Both the position numbers and the translations under genes were made by a program. Below, piece after piece: positions 8,077-16,488 of a stretch of DNA of 64,000 nt (positions are counted from its first letter, which is position 1; every line of letters begins with the position of its first letter). The DNA is from Acinetobacter portensis (GTDB lineage: Bacteria; Pseudomonadota; Gammaproteobacteria; Pseudomonadales; Moraxellaceae): the NCBI RefSeq assembly GCF_023158935.1, contig NZ_CP096121.1, forward strand, positions 269,312-333,311. Direction: 5' to 3'. The notes under the pieces were generated by a model that had not been told where the DNA came from, did no database searches, and saw only the letters and a list, made by a program, of their open reading frames with translations.

Positions 8077-8185
8077 TTGTGTGCCCACCTGCGTAACCGC
8101 TGACGACTTGCTGAACTCCCTGAATCTGTAAAAATACGGCTTCAGTACACCAAAAGCATCCCCCACCGAAAAGTGCCTGTTGCAT
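8072..8185 (-). pseudogene. msrA: MsrA (peptide methionine sulfoxide reductase A), N-terminal fragment
   Basis: Reads [20 protein letters not shown] ... SGYAGGHTT then TAA formed by the junction. GGCFWC contains the catalytic cysteine motif of MsrA. Only 37 of about 170 residues remain. It marks the left end of a captured chromosomal segment that abuts the methyltransferase at TAAG. Confidence 0.85.
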
Positions 8186-8256
8186 GGTTGATTCCTCATT
8201 CAATTAAATAACTCAATCGGGCTGATGGTTAAATTCCAGCTCATCAGTATGAAAGA

Positions 8257-8287
8257 TAAAAAAGCCTGTCCATACAGGCTTTTTGTA
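8257..8287 (-). terminator. Rho-independent terminator
   Basis: AAAAGCCTGT / ACAGGCTTTTT hairpin located just after the META-domain lipoprotein gene, with a T-run in the minus-strand direction. Confidence 0.8.
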
Positions 8288-8295
8288 GGGAAGTA

Positions 8296-8757
8296 TTAAC
8301 GCGGCTGAACAGCACTTTCCAGCTGGATCAAGAGATTTCCATGGCGATCCAGTAATTTTAAGGTTTTAGCAAATACCTGATAATGCGTCACTTTAGCTAA
8401 AGCTTCATTAAATTTCTGATCAAGCTGATCGTTGTTCATGCAAGCCATACGGGTAGTAGCCATTTGACTCAGGGTCAGCGTATCTTTTGCTGCTGTGTAG
8501 CTGCCCATAATCCGGTTACAGCTATCTGAACCTGAAACGCGCTGGGTACTGGCATCAAATTGCAGACTCGGAACATTGCGTGCGGTTGGCGCAGTCTTGA
8601 TTTCAGTATTACCAATCTGGGTCGCAATCCAAGTACGATTTTGCAAAAGTTGTAAATGATTCGCGGTTTGTGTCGTGGCTGTATTGGGCACAGTTTCGCA
8701 GCCCATGACCGTTAGAACCGAGCCTAAAATCGCGATTGCAGTTAATTTTTTTAGCAT
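8296..8757 (-). CDS. META-domain (HslJ-like) lipoprotein
   Basis: About 153 residues. The N-terminus MLKKLTAIAILGSVLTVMGC is a lipoprotein signal with the lipobox cysteine at residue 20. The mature part has the META/HslJ features FDASTQRVSGSDSCNRIMGSY and LSQMATTRMAC. Such proteins are small envelope proteins of unclear function, linked to novobiocin or heat stress in Escherichia coli. An upstream ATG at 8775 would weaken the signal peptide. Part of the captured chromosomal segment. Confidence 0.75.
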   Translation of the reverse strand: MLKKLTAIAILGSVLTVMGCETVPNTATTQTANHLQLLQNRTWIATQIGNTEIKTAPTARNVPSLQFDASTQRVSGSDSCNRIMGSYTAAKDTLTLSQMATTRMACMNNDQLDQKFNEALAKVTHYQVFAKTLKLLDRHGNLLIQLESAVQPR

Positions 8758-8859
8758 GAGAGATACTCTGATCATTGACTAGCTATTTGTATATAAACAA
8801 AAAAATGATCAAGGTTCCAGTTGATTTTGTATCTTTATTGAAGTGGATTTGCTACACAG

Positions 8860-9912
8860 TTATCGCATGTCGGGTTTTGGTAGGCCCTGCCGGATCAGGC
8901 GTGAATAGTCCTGACTGGAGAGATTAGCGGTGCGTTCTACCCGTGGATTGACATGTGCCCGTTGATACCAAGTGTGCATATCCCAAGACTGTTCTAGTAC
9001 TTTAAGATCATAGAGATAATTCGGTAAATAGCCGGAGGCCAGCAACCGGTAATCTGAGGGTAGCTGTTGTTGCGATATCGCCTGAACCATATCAAAGACT
9101 AGTGTGGTGCAATTACTGGTCAGGGTATTGTACCATTTTGGCTTTTGGGCCAGCTCATCGGCCTGACGCAGATATTCCTTGAATAGCGCTTTAGCCTGAG
9201 CTTGCGGCATTTTGACTGGGAAAAAATAGACCTGTTCACCACGGACATTGCTACGGGTATAGACAATATCCTTTTCATCCGATGCGACCAGACTCAGTTC
9301 ATATTTTCGGAAAAAGCCACCAATCGCTGAAAACTCTTCATTCTTTTCCTTGCGGATTTCAATCGAGAAGGTGAGTGGCTTTTGATTGGCAAAATCGAAG
9401 CTGACCAGGGTATGGGCAATTTTAGGCCCCATCCAGTAGGAAGTAATGATGTTCACGCCAGTAATCTGATTCAGATCAAAACTGCGGCTTTCCCAGCGTT
9501 CGATATAGCGACCATCGGCCTGCCAGTCAAAGTTGCGGATATTGTGTAAGGTAACCTGATCGCCTTGCTGCTCATAATGCAGAAGCTGGGAAACCTCAGG
9601 ATTCCACTCTCGATCCTGACGCGCTTCCAGACTGAAATATCCTAGCAAACAGAATAAAAAGGCCAGAAGATAAAGAACGCTATCCACTTGGCGGGAGATC
9701 AGATGCCGGGTGAAATAAATCCCGAGAACGACCAGCGCAAAGGTCAGCCAGAGTCCAATCAGTATCAAGCTGCCGATTTTGCCGATGGGAAGATGAACCC
9801 ACAGCATGAGGCTGAGCCACAGGCTCGACAGAATGACGAATAAAGTAAACAGGCTGCCCAGCAGCCACAGACTCCAATGTCTGGAGATATATTCGCGTCC
9901 CTGCATCATCAC
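8860..9912 (-). CDS. DUF4105-domain membrane protein
   Basis: A 350-residue protein with about four transmembrane segments in the first 95 residues and a large soluble part carrying WMGPKIAHTLVSFDF and NCTTLVFDMVQAI, features of the DUF4105 family, whose conserved Asn-Cys resembles a cysteine-peptidase-like site. It begins 20 nt after the folA stop codon, so the two are probably co-transcribed. Function unknown. Confidence 0.7.
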   Translation of the reverse strand: MMMQGREYISRHWSLWLLGSLFTLFVILSSLWLSLMLWVHLPIGKIGSLILIGLWLTFALVVLGIYFTRHLISRQVDSVLYLLAFLFCLLGYFSLEARQDREWNPEVSQLLHYEQQGDQVTLHNIRNFDWQADGRYIERWESRSFDLNQITGVNIITSYWMGPKIAHTLVSFDFANQKPLTFSIEIRKEKNEEFSAIGGFFRKYELSLVASDEKDIVYTRSNVRGEQVYFFPVKMPQAQAKALFKEYLRQADELAQKPKWYNTLTSNCTTLVFDMVQAISQQQLPSDYRLLASGYLPNYLYDLKVLEQSWDMHTWYQRAHVNPRVERTANLSSQDYSRLIRQGLPKPDMR

Positions 9913-9932
9913 TTTTTCATGAGAAATAGGTT

Positions 9933-10445
9933 TTATTTTCTGTAGGTTGCGAACTCAAAAGCAATGCCGGTTTTGTCATCAATATGTTGTTCTGACGCTA
10001 TCTTCACAAAATCATTTGGAATTTTAGGATAAAAAATATCACCTTCAACATTTAAATCAACATGAGTAAGCTCTAGTCGATCCACAATATTGATGGTTTG
10101 CTTGAAAATCTCACCACCACCAATAATAAAAATTGTATTTGGTTTCTCTGATGCTTGAACGTCAGGAATAGATTTCTCTAAGGCTTCTTCGATTGAATGT
10201 GCAACTTTAACGCCGTCAAAATTCCAATTATGGTTTCGAGTAATTACCCAATTTACACGTTTAGGAAGCGGACGACCAATCGAATCAAAATTTTTACGAC
10301 CAAGGATAATTACCCCACCTTGGGTAATTTCTTTAAAGTGTTTTAAATCAGGAGAAATATGCCAAGGCAGATCGTTATCCTTACCAATACAACGTTGGTT
10401 GTCCATAGCAACCACATGTACTACTTCAAAACTTTGGAAAGTCAT
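9933..10445 (-). CDS. folA: Dihydrofolate reductase (possible trimethoprim-resistance gene)
   Basis: A 170-residue DHFR: VVAMDNQRCIGKDNDLPWHI holds the folate-binding Leu-Pro-Trp and substrate segment, GVIILGRKNFDSIGRPLP the NADPH-binding motif, and FIIGGGEIF the Gly-Gly motif. It reduces dihydrofolate to tetrahydrofolate in the cytosol. The sequence is close to, but visibly different from, the Acinetobacter chromosomal FolA type I recall. Placement on a mobile segment makes gene-dosage or allele-based trimethoprim resistance plausible. A promoter-like TTATAT lies upstream near 10480 together with an older hairpin (AATCCCGC...GCAGGATT, 10482-10513). Confidence 0.85.
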   Translation of the reverse strand: MTFQSFEVVHVVAMDNQRCIGKDNDLPWHISPDLKHFKEITQGGVIILGRKNFDSIGRPLPKRVNWVITRNHNWNFDGVKVAHSIEEALEKSIPDVQASEKPNTIFIIGGGEIFKQTINIVDRLELTHVDLNVEGDIFYPKIPNDFVKIASEQHIDDKTGIAFEFATYRK

Positions 10446-10593
10446 AACTTAATTGTCCGGAACATATTGAATATCACATATAACAAAATCCCGCTTTATA
10501 AAAAGCAGGATTTGGTCATGGTAACTATAAAGGAAAATAAAGCTAATTTCAGCTTAATTTAAAAATCCATTAAAGCTAAAGAATTTTTAAGTA

Positions 10594-11451
10594 GGGTCTG
10601 TTGACATTTACTGTTCATAATTAACCCTATAAAGGTAGCCATAAAAATATACAGGCTAAAGCAACAGAACTTTGATAATTTCTTTTGAGCTTGTCATATC
10701 GAGTAGCTATTCCTCTAAATTGCTTTAATCTACAAAACATATTTTCAACTAAATGCCTGATTTTATATAAATACCAGTCCATATGGTCATTGTTCGATTG
10801 GCTATTTGTTTTCTTTGGTATATTCGCTTTAGTCCCTGTTTTCCTGATCTGTTCATGCAGTGGTTCTGAATCATAGCCTTTATCTGCACATACCACTTTT
10901 GTCTCTTTTAAATCTAATGTTGATATTAAATCAGGTGCAACTTTAACATCATGTGTGGTTCCATCGGTAATCATGAAATCAATAGGATTGCCATGTGCAT
11001 CAACAATCAAATGTATTTTTGAGGAGTTTCCTCCTACACTTTTAGAAATAGATTGATTCGCTATACCGGCAGAATGTTGATGAGCACGTACATGAGAGCC
11101 ATCAATAAAAATCCACTCCATATCGGGGCATGAGGCTAGTAATTTGAATAATCTAAGTAACTTACCGCTGCTTGACCAACGATTAAAACGTTTGAAAATA
11201 GAGTTGGAATGACCAAAACAAGAAGGAATATCTCGCCACGGACAGCCTGTTCTAATTCTATAGAGAATAGCTTCAATAAAATTGCGTAAATTTGAGTTGT
11301 GGTGAATGGATAAATTACGCAGAATAACTTTCAACTTTTGCCAGTGTTGATCTGTCAGCATGGTACGAGGCATAGCGAATAGTAAAATTGGGTTTGGCGA
11401 TTTGATTTTACTACTTCGCTATTTTTTTAAACTAAAAGTGTCAACACACCC
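10594..11451 (-). mobile_element. IS5-family insertion sequence
   Basis: Terminal repeats: GGGTCTGTTGACATTT at 10594 and, on the other strand, GGGTGTGTTGACACTTTT at 11451. TAAG lies at 10588-10591, 2 nt before the left end, and immediately after the right end (11452-11455). Length about 858 bp with one transposase gene. Confidence 0.8.
10627..11373 (-). CDS. IS5-family transposase
   Basis: A 248-residue DDE transposase. DUF4096-type N-terminus (RIRTGCPWRDIP), then DGSHVRAHQHSAG with the first Asp, VVCADKGYDSEPL with the second, and RHLVENMFCRLKQFRGIATRYDK with the Glu. Size and motifs fit the IS427 subgroup of IS5. It appears intact. Confidence 0.85.
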   Translation of the reverse strand: MPRTMLTDQHWQKLKVILRNLSIHHNSNLRNFIEAILYRIRTGCPWRDIPSCFGHSNSIFKRFNRWSSSGKLLRLFKLLASCPDMEWIFIDGSHVRAHQHSAGIANQSISKSVGGNSSKIHLIVDAHGNPIDFMITDGTTHDVKVAPDLISTLDLKETKVVCADKGYDSEPLHEQIRKTGTKANIPKKTNSQSNNDHMDWYLYKIRHLVENMFCRLKQFRGIATRYDKLKRNYQSSVALACIFLWLPL

Positions 11452-11455
11452 TAAG

Positions 11456-11855
11456 CATATTCAAGCGTAAAAAACCTTTAGCACCAGCTACATTAGAGCG
11501 AATTGTGAGGGGGATTTTAAAATATATCGTTCACAACCCAAAACCTTACATCGTGGACAATGTGGCGCCAATTCTTACTGAGTGTGCCAATGGTTCAAGT
11601 CGTAGATCCATGCCAATAAATGAGCCATTACGTACAATTACAGCAGAAACAAAAGGCGGTACACATGCGCTATACGTGTGTCACCTATCTAAAATGAAAA
11701 AGGGGTGCACTGGCCAAGAGCTATCAGAACCATTTCACACGTTAACGACCGTGAATCAGTTTGCGGAAGTACGTGCGCTACTTTTGAAATTTACCGGGCA
11801 ATTCAACTTTAAGAATGACTTGTTTGAACGTTTCGGCTTAATCGAAATCAATAAT
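11456..11855 (+). pseudogene. Cytosine-C5 DNA methyltransferase, piece 2 of 3
   Basis: Begins with C-ATATTCAAGCGT so that, rejoined to piece 1, the frame reads Y-E-C-L-S-I-F-K-R-K-K-P-L. It continues through PATLERIVRGI and NEPLRTITAETKGGTHAL, the target-recognition region, to IEINN. Ended by a second IS insertion at 11856 with AAT duplicated on both sides. Confidence 0.8.
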
Positions 11856-12804
11856 AGACTTCCTTCATAAATCATTTTTCAACCAATTTAATTGTTTATC
11901 TTTCACCCAATCTAAATTGTATATGCCAGCAAGTAAATTAAACCGCAGGTTTAATCGTTTACGACGATTTCTATATACACAAGATAAAATCTTAAAACAT
12001 TTCATCCTTCCAAATACATGCTCTACTTGAATTCGTCTACGACCAATCTCTTTATTTAACTTTTTTAATTCAGAATCTAGTTTTTCAGTTTTCTTTGCTT
12101 TAGATGGCATGAGGCATCCAAAACCCAATTTCTTTATCCCTAAATACCCCTTATCAACGATAAAAAAGGGCTTAAATTTTAATTTCCTCATGCTTTTTTT
12201 AAATATTTTAAAATCATGCATGCTTCCATGACTTCCACATACACTCAGTATTTCACCTGTTGTATAGTGCATAGATAGCTGAAATTTAAAGGTATGTCGC
12301 TTTTTTTTACCGCTATACCATTTCTTCTGTTTTTTTTGGACGTTGAACTAATATTTCAGTTGCATCAATCACAACAACTTCCCAATCCACTTCATCTCGA
12401 TTAGGAAGTTGTTTTGGCAAGTTAAATTTTCCAGAACGGATTAAGGTATCTTCAATAACGCGTGTGATACGAATTGCACTCGTTTCAGATACACCGTAAC
12501 TCATACCAAGATGGAAAAATGTTCGATATTCTCTCCAATATTCTATACATAAGAGTAAACGATCTTCCAACGGTAATTTATGTGGTCGTCCTTTACCAAT
12601 ATGACAAGGTAACTCCTTATTTAGCTCGGCCAACATGAGGTTAAATGTAGCCCAACTAACACCGGTAAGCCTACGAAACTTAACGTCTGATAATTTTTGA
12701 ATATCTTTGAATTTCATCCAAAGATTATCCCTTGGATTAAATAATTTTGCTGATTAATTTAAGATCAAATAAATTGTACGTTTTTTGATTTATGACGGAA
12801 GTCT
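11856..12804 (-). mobile_element. IS5-family (ISL2-type) insertion sequence
   Basis: A 949-bp element with terminal repeats AGACTTCCTTCATAAATCA at 11856 and the near-identical AGACTTCCGTCATAAATCA read inward from 12804. Flanked by 3-bp target duplications AAT (11853-11855 and 12805-12807). It cleanly interrupts the methyltransferase. Confidence 0.9.
11865..12717 (-). CDS. IS5-family transposase made by -1 frameshift
   Basis: Two overlapping frames: the first starts MKFKDIQKLSDVKFRRLTG and carries an HTH_Tnp_4-like region and VVIDATE (first Asp); the second holds FFIVDKGYLGIKKLG (second Asp) and IQVEHVFGRMKCFKIL (Glu). They meet at a run of eight adenines (minus strand near 12332-12339), an A-AAA-AAA slippery site; a -1 shift gives the continuous RPKKKQKKWYSG-type sequence seen in the family. 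Without the shift the first frame ends at TAG near 12313. Total product about 283 residues. Confidence 0.8.
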
Positions 12805-13047
12805 AATGAACATTATTATATTGAAGACATTGGTTTTAGGATGATTCAACCATTTGAGTTGTATAAGGCTCAGGGCTTTCCAAGCAATTACATCTTTACT
12901 CATGGTGTAGATGAAAATAACCAAAAAATTAAGCTGACGAAAACTGAGCAATACAGAATGGTAGGTAACTCAGTACCTCCAGATCTATCCCATGCACTTG
13001 TCAAAGCAAACTTTAAACATGAAATGAAATATCAAATTGCATCGTAA
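12805..13047 (+). pseudogene. Cytosine-C5 DNA methyltransferase, piece 3 of 3
   Basis: After the AAT duplication the frame reads EHYYIEDIGFRMIQPFELYK and ends with YRMVGNSVPPDLSHALV, the conserved C-terminal motifs IX-X of C5 methyltransferases (GNSV). Natural stop at 13047. Confidence 0.85.
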
Positions 13048-13053
13048 AAAAAA

Positions 13054-13085
13054 CCTAGCATTGATTGGTCAATGCTAGGTGGGTA
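13054..13085. terminator. Hairpin terminator between convergent genes
   Basis: CCTAGCATTG / CAATGCTAGG stem with a 6-nt loop, preceded by an A-run, so it has a T-run for the minus-strand gene on its right and also follows the methyltransferase end. The same hairpin recurs at 28612-28637. Confidence 0.8.
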
Positions 13086-13104
13086 TAAGACTTTTCAGGG
13101 GCTC

Positions 13105-13560
13105 TTATATTGCAAATGCTAACTGTGCTACTGGTGGCTTTAACATGCCCATTGATGTTAATACATCAGTGTATGTACGTACAGACCAGGTATTCGTTGA
13201 TATATCAAAATAGATACAACTAAAAATAGTTTTGTACTCAGCGTACAGGGTAATCAAGTCAAAGCTATCGATATTGGCATTTTCAACCCGTTCGCTATAT
13301 GTTGTACTGTAAGAGACACGCGTTAGATCTTCAGGTGCAAAATAGACAATACGTGCTTTGTCGCCGTGTCGTTCGTGGTTGTATTTGATCGTATTACACT
13401 TTGATAATCTCTCAATGTAACGGTCAAAAGATGCAGAATTTTGAACCTCTTTGTAGAGTATTTCCGCTGCATGGTAAATAAAGCAGTTGCTTAACCCAAT
13501 GCCGTGCGAACTAAGGACTTTTTCTCCATCTGTTTTAAACATCGTGTAGCGTAGATACAT
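13105..13560 (-). CDS. Hypothetical protein (151 aa), member of the shared-leader gene set
   Basis: Soluble protein starting MYLRYTMFKTDGEKVLSSHG; no domain recognised and no signal peptide. It is preceded by the conserved hairpin leader and promoter at 13566-13635, and followed by a strong terminator, so it is its own transcription unit. Confidence 0.65.
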   Translation of the reverse strand: MYLRYTMFKTDGEKVLSSHGIGLSNCFIYHAAEILYKEVQNSASFDRYIERLSKCNTIKYNHERHGDKARIVYFAPEDLTRVSYSTTYSERVENANIDSFDLITLYAEYKTIFSCIYFDISTNTWSVRTYTDVLTSMGMLKPPVAQLAFAI

Positions 13561-13565
13561 CTTGA

Positions 13566-13635
13566 ATACTCCAGGTTTTAAGCAATGAGCTTGATGTATT
13601 CATTTTAAAGACTGTTTGGGCTTTAAAATTTTTTC
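13566..13635 (-). promoter_or_regulatory. Promoter and hairpin leader of the 13105-13560 gene
   Basis: Minus strand: GAAAAAATT (13627-13635), 19 nt, TAAAAT (13602-13607), GAATACATC, stem AAGC-TCATT-GCTT (13580-13592), then AAAACCTGGAG before the ATG. Confidence 0.65.
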
Positions 13636-13638
13636 AAA

Positions 13639-13660
13639 AAAAAACCTAGCTAGGCTAGGT
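13639..13660 (-). terminator. Terminator of the small gene at 13675
   Basis: On the minus strand CCTAGC-CTA-GCTAGG is followed by a run of T. It sits between the 39-aa gene and the 13105-13560 promoter. Confidence 0.6.
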
Positions 13661-13674
13661 CAAAAGGGTAGAAG

Positions 13675-13794
13675 TTAATTAAATAACCTGAAGATCCAAA
13701 GTCCTAATGCTAAAAATGCTTCTTCCAGCACTTCAATCTTGGTTGTGTATTCAAGTGAATATAGATGTCCAACTTCAGTAACACTCAGTTTCAT
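13675..13794 (-). CDS. Small hypothetical protein (39 aa)
   Basis: MKLSVTEVGHLYSLEYTTKI...LWIFRLFN, with a hydrophobic C-terminus. An in-frame GTG at 13821 would add nine residues. Followed by a terminator, which supports it being expressed. Not recognised. Confidence 0.45.
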   Translation of the reverse strand: MKLSVTEVGHLYSLEYTTKIEVLEEAFLALGLWIFRLFN

Positions 13795-13942
13795 ACGATT
13801 AGATAGGTCCAAGTCACTCACATTTAATTTGATCAGTGCATTAAACAAATAAATTAACGAAAAAAAGTTTTTTGATAAAGTTTTTGTGGCTAATAGATTT
13901 AATATAATTATCTAATTGGTTAGGTTATAAAAGGTAAAAATT

Positions 13943-14179
13943 TTGTCTAAATCTGATAATGACAACCCGTGTAAAACCAAAGAGAAACCGTTTTGGAACC
14001 ATGTCAATACAGATGACTACGAAGAAGAAAACGAATATAAACACCAAGCGCCATCGTTCTTTAAGTATTTATTCAATATGTGCAGAAGCTGGCTAATAGT
14101 CATTATCGAAGTGCATATTCTTATTGGTTTTATTCTACTGGTTTTGTACATGTGGAAAGGCGTTTTAGTTTTTAATTAA
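13943..14179 (+). CDS. Small single-pass membrane protein (78 aa)
   Basis: Starts at TTG (SKSDNDNPCKTKEK) 7 nt after AAAGGTAA. A charged N-terminal half is followed by one transmembrane helix (SWLIVIIEVHILIGFILLVL, about residues 51-70). Promoter-like TATAAT is at 13902-13907. Family unknown. Confidence 0.55.
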   Translation: MSKSDNDNPCKTKEKPFWNHVNTDDYEEENEYKHQAPSFFKYLFNMCRSWLIVIIEVHILIGFILLVLYMWKGVLVFN

Positions 14180-14449
14180 TAACGCTGTTTTTGAACAAAC
14201 CCAATTCATGAATCTGAAAGCAGTTTGCCGTAGATATTTAACATTCAACGCTATTAAATGCTCAATCTGTTTATGCGATGAATTCCCTCTAAACCATCTG
14301 CATATACAAGTGAGTCGGTTCCTGATCTCTGGCCATGGTCTGACCAGGCCTGGAAACCAAAATCACCGCGTCAAAATTTAGTACGCGCAACAGCCTTATA
14401 TCACTTGAGTTTTTCTAAGATCTAAGTCAATTTTGAACTTCCAATACGA
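14180..14449. other. Non-coding gap with a degenerate coding remnant
   Basis: No intact gene. A short open plus-strand stretch (about 14305-14422) reads SVPDLWPWSDQAWKPKSPR..., lacking a start and closed upstream by TGA; it may be the tail of a decayed gene. Confidence 0.35.
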
Positions 14450-14489
14450 CCAGTAGGCAAGTGGCATGCCTACTGGTTTTTATTTTTTG
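14450..14489 (+). terminator. Strong rho-independent terminator
   Basis: CCAGTAGGCA / TGCCTACTGG stem with a 7-nt loop, followed by TTTTTATTTTTT. It ends the decayed upstream unit and insulates umuD. Confidence 0.85.
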
Positions 14490-14549
14490 ATTGATCATCA
14501 GACATGCAAGAAATAGAATTGGTATATATATTCTTTCACCGGTCTTGAG

Positions 14550-15068
14550 ATGTCAGAAAAATCAGAAATACCGCTTAAAGCTGGTGATTTAGTTGAAATT
14601 GAAGCTCTTGCTCCTGGTGCACCTAAACGCATTCCAGTGGCGTTAGAGCTGCTGTCGGCTGGATTTGCATCACCAGCACAAGATTTTATTGAAAAGTCGG
14701 TCGATCTCAACGAAATGCTGATCACCAATGAGTACTCTACGTTTATTGGTAAAGTAGGCTCTCGTTCCATGCTAAATGCCGGTATAGATATTAACGATAA
14801 GCTCATAATCGATAGAAGCTTAGACGCCAAGCATCTAGATATTATTGTTGCTCAGCTAGAAACAGACTTTACCGTTAAGCGGTTGATGATCACCAAGCAA
14901 ATGTCAGCTGGTGAAATTAATGAAATTTTTGGTCCAGATGCAAAATCTATCCCTCCAGTTTGGCTTAAAGCAGAAAACCAAGAGCACTCACATATTTTTC
15001 TAAAACCTGAACAGGAATTGATTGTGTGGGGCGTAGTGACTTACATCATTAAAGACGCACGAAAATGA
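14550..15068 (+). CDS. umuD: UmuD-like SOS mutagenesis protein / S24 peptidase
   Basis: A 172-residue LexA/UmuD-family protein. SAGFASPAQDFIEKSVDLNE aligns with the UmuD self-cleavage region (Ala-Gly instead of Cys-Gly), GSRSMLNAGI holds the catalytic serine and FTVKRLM the catalytic lysine. After RecA-stimulated self-cleavage UmuD' joins UmuC as DNA polymerase V. Its stop overlaps the umuC start by 4 nt. A symmetric AGAAT/ATTCT element spanning GGTATATAT lies at 14516-14535 just upstream and could be the damage-response operator. Confidence 0.9.
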   Translation: MSEKSEIPLKAGDLVEIEALAPGAPKRIPVALELLSAGFASPAQDFIEKSVDLNEMLITNEYSTFIGKVGSRSMLNAGIDINDKLIIDRSLDAKHLDIIVAQLETDFTVKRLMITKQMSAGEINEIFGPDAKSIPPVWLKAENQEHSHIFLKPEQELIVWGVVTYIIKDARK

Positions 15069-16354
15069 CAAACCGGGTATTTATTCATGTTGATATAAAT
15101 TCGGCATATTGTTCGATGGAAGCATTTTGGAACCCTAAGTTAAAGGGTAAACCATGCGTTGTCTTAAGCTCTAATGATGGAACAATCATCGCGAGAAGCG
15201 CTGAAGCTAAACTCTTAAAAATCCCGATGGGTGCGCCACTCTTTAAGGTCCAAGACATCATCAATAAACATAACGTTCATGTGCTATCGAGCAATTTTGC
15301 GCTATATGGCGAAATGTCACGCCGTTTTCATGGAATATTATCTGGTTTTGTAGATCCAAGCTGTTACAGCATTTACAGCATTGATGAAGGCTTTATAGAA
15401 TTTACTCAATTTACTAAAAACTTTGATGCTACTGAAATGGCACGGGAGATTCGGCATCAAGTATATAAGTTTATTGGCTTAACAACGTGCGTGGGTGTTG
15501 GTAGAACACTGACTGAAAGTAAAATGGCCAACAACCTTGCCAAAAAGAATCCAGAATTAAATGGAATCTGTAATTTAGTGACAATGAGCCTGGTAGATGT
15601 CGAAAGCTACTATCAAAGCATGCCAGTTGATGAAATATGGGGTGTAGGGCGAAAGTACGCTAAAAAGCTTAATGACATGGGGATTTTAAGTGTGCTGGAT
15701 CTTGCAACATCCAACCCGAATCGAATGCGTGAACTCTTCAATGTGAATATGCAAAGTACGATTTTAGAATTGCTTGGCCAGCCATGCTTTGAATTTGAAA
15801 GTTCACCTAAGGCGAAACAACAGATTGTCTCGAGCAAATCTTTCGGCCAGAAAATTACTGAGCTCTCAATTCTTCAAGAAGCCGTCAGCAAATATACCCA
15901 TAATGCATTCAATCGGCTTGTTGCTGAACACCAGCTATGCGGATCTCTGATTGTTTTCTTGCAATCCAACCCATTTGACCAGTCAAAACCGTATTACAGC
16001 AAGTCGTTAACATACACGTTTACCCAACCTACAAACAATTTGATGCAACTGGTTAAAGCTGCCACATCACTGATTGATAAATTGTACAAAGAGGGGATAG
16101 AGTTTAAGAAATGTGGCGTGATGTTGTGTGAATTGATAAAAGAAGAACATCGCACGATCGGCCTACTAACTGACGTAGAGCAGCTTGAAAAAGAGCAAGC
16201 GTTAATGACGGCGTTTCAAAACATTCAAAGTAAGTTTGGCAAGGCTAAAATTGCTGCTGGATCATGTAATCTGAAAAATAGAGATTGGGAACCTAAGTCA
16301 GAACGTCAAAGCCGTAACTATTTTAGTGAGGCTGGTATGATTGTCTTCAATTGA
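15065..16354 (+). CDS. umuC: UmuC-like Y-family DNA polymerase
   Basis: A 429-residue translesion polymerase. FIHVDINSAYCSMEAFW and YSIYSIDEGFIEFT carry the catalytic acidic residues of the palm; LTTCVGVGRTLTESKMAN and the helix-hairpin-helix VDEIWGVGRKYAKKLN follow; the C-terminus is the UmuC/DinB little-finger region. ATGA overlap with umuD shows translational coupling. Plasmid-borne UmuDC raises mutation rate under DNA damage. Confidence 0.92.
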   Translation: MTNRVFIHVDINSAYCSMEAFWNPKLKGKPCVVLSSNDGTIIARSAEAKLLKIPMGAPLFKVQDIINKHNVHVLSSNFALYGEMSRRFHGILSGFVDPSCYSIYSIDEGFIEFTQFTKNFDATEMAREIRHQVYKFIGLTTCVGVGRTLTESKMANNLAKKNPELNGICNLVTMSLVDVESYYQSMPVDEIWGVGRKYAKKLNDMGILSVLDLATSNPNRMRELFNVNMQSTILELLGQPCFEFESSPKAKQQIVSSKSFGQKITELSILQEAVSKYTHNAFNRLVAEHQLCGSLIVFLQSNPFDQSKPYYSKSLTYTFTQPTNNLMQLVKAATSLIDKLYKEGIEFKKCGVMLCELIKEEHRTIGLLTDVEQLEKEQALMTAFQNIQSKFGKAKIAAGSCNLKNRDWEPKSERQSRNYFSEAGMIVFN

Positions 16355-16383
16355 TTCATTTGAGGGAATTTGTTGGCAATGAC

Positions 16384-16474
16384 GGGGATGGTCAGACTCG
16401 AACTGGCATTCAAGGAATCAAACCTTTGCCTTAAAGAGATTGATCAAATCTCAAAATCAATTGGCTACACCCTC
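16384..16474 (-). tRNA. tRNA-like sequence with long variable arm, possibly anticodon GAT
   Basis: On the minus strand the acceptor halves GAGGGTG and CATCCCC pair at six of seven positions. The anticodon arm is GAGAT-TTGATCA-ATCTC, giving U33 and anticodon GAT. A long variable region follows, then a T arm with loop TTCGAGT (stem 4 of 5). The D arm is degenerate and lacks a clear GG, position 37 is C, and no CCA is encoded. A long variable arm with an Ile anticodon is unusual, so it may be a decayed or specialised tRNA. Confidence 0.45.
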
Positions 16475-16488
16475 GGAAATATAAGAAA

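Larger units (their letters stand above)
8077..11451. mobile_element. Transposed segment: chromosomal msrA'-lipoprotein-DUF4105-folA plus IS5 element
   Basis: This 3375-bp block interrupts the methyltransferase and is flanked by TAAG on both sides (8073-8076 and 11452-11455). Only one end is an IS terminus; the other is a broken msrA gene. The four genes have the look of Acinetobacter chromosomal housekeeping genes. One-ended transposition or loss of a second IS copy would explain it. Confidence 0.65.

Noticed and set aside
14305..14422. A gene encoding SVPDLWPWSDQAWKPK...
   Set aside because: No start codon in frame, closed upstream by TGA, and no ribosome site; treated as decayed remnant only.
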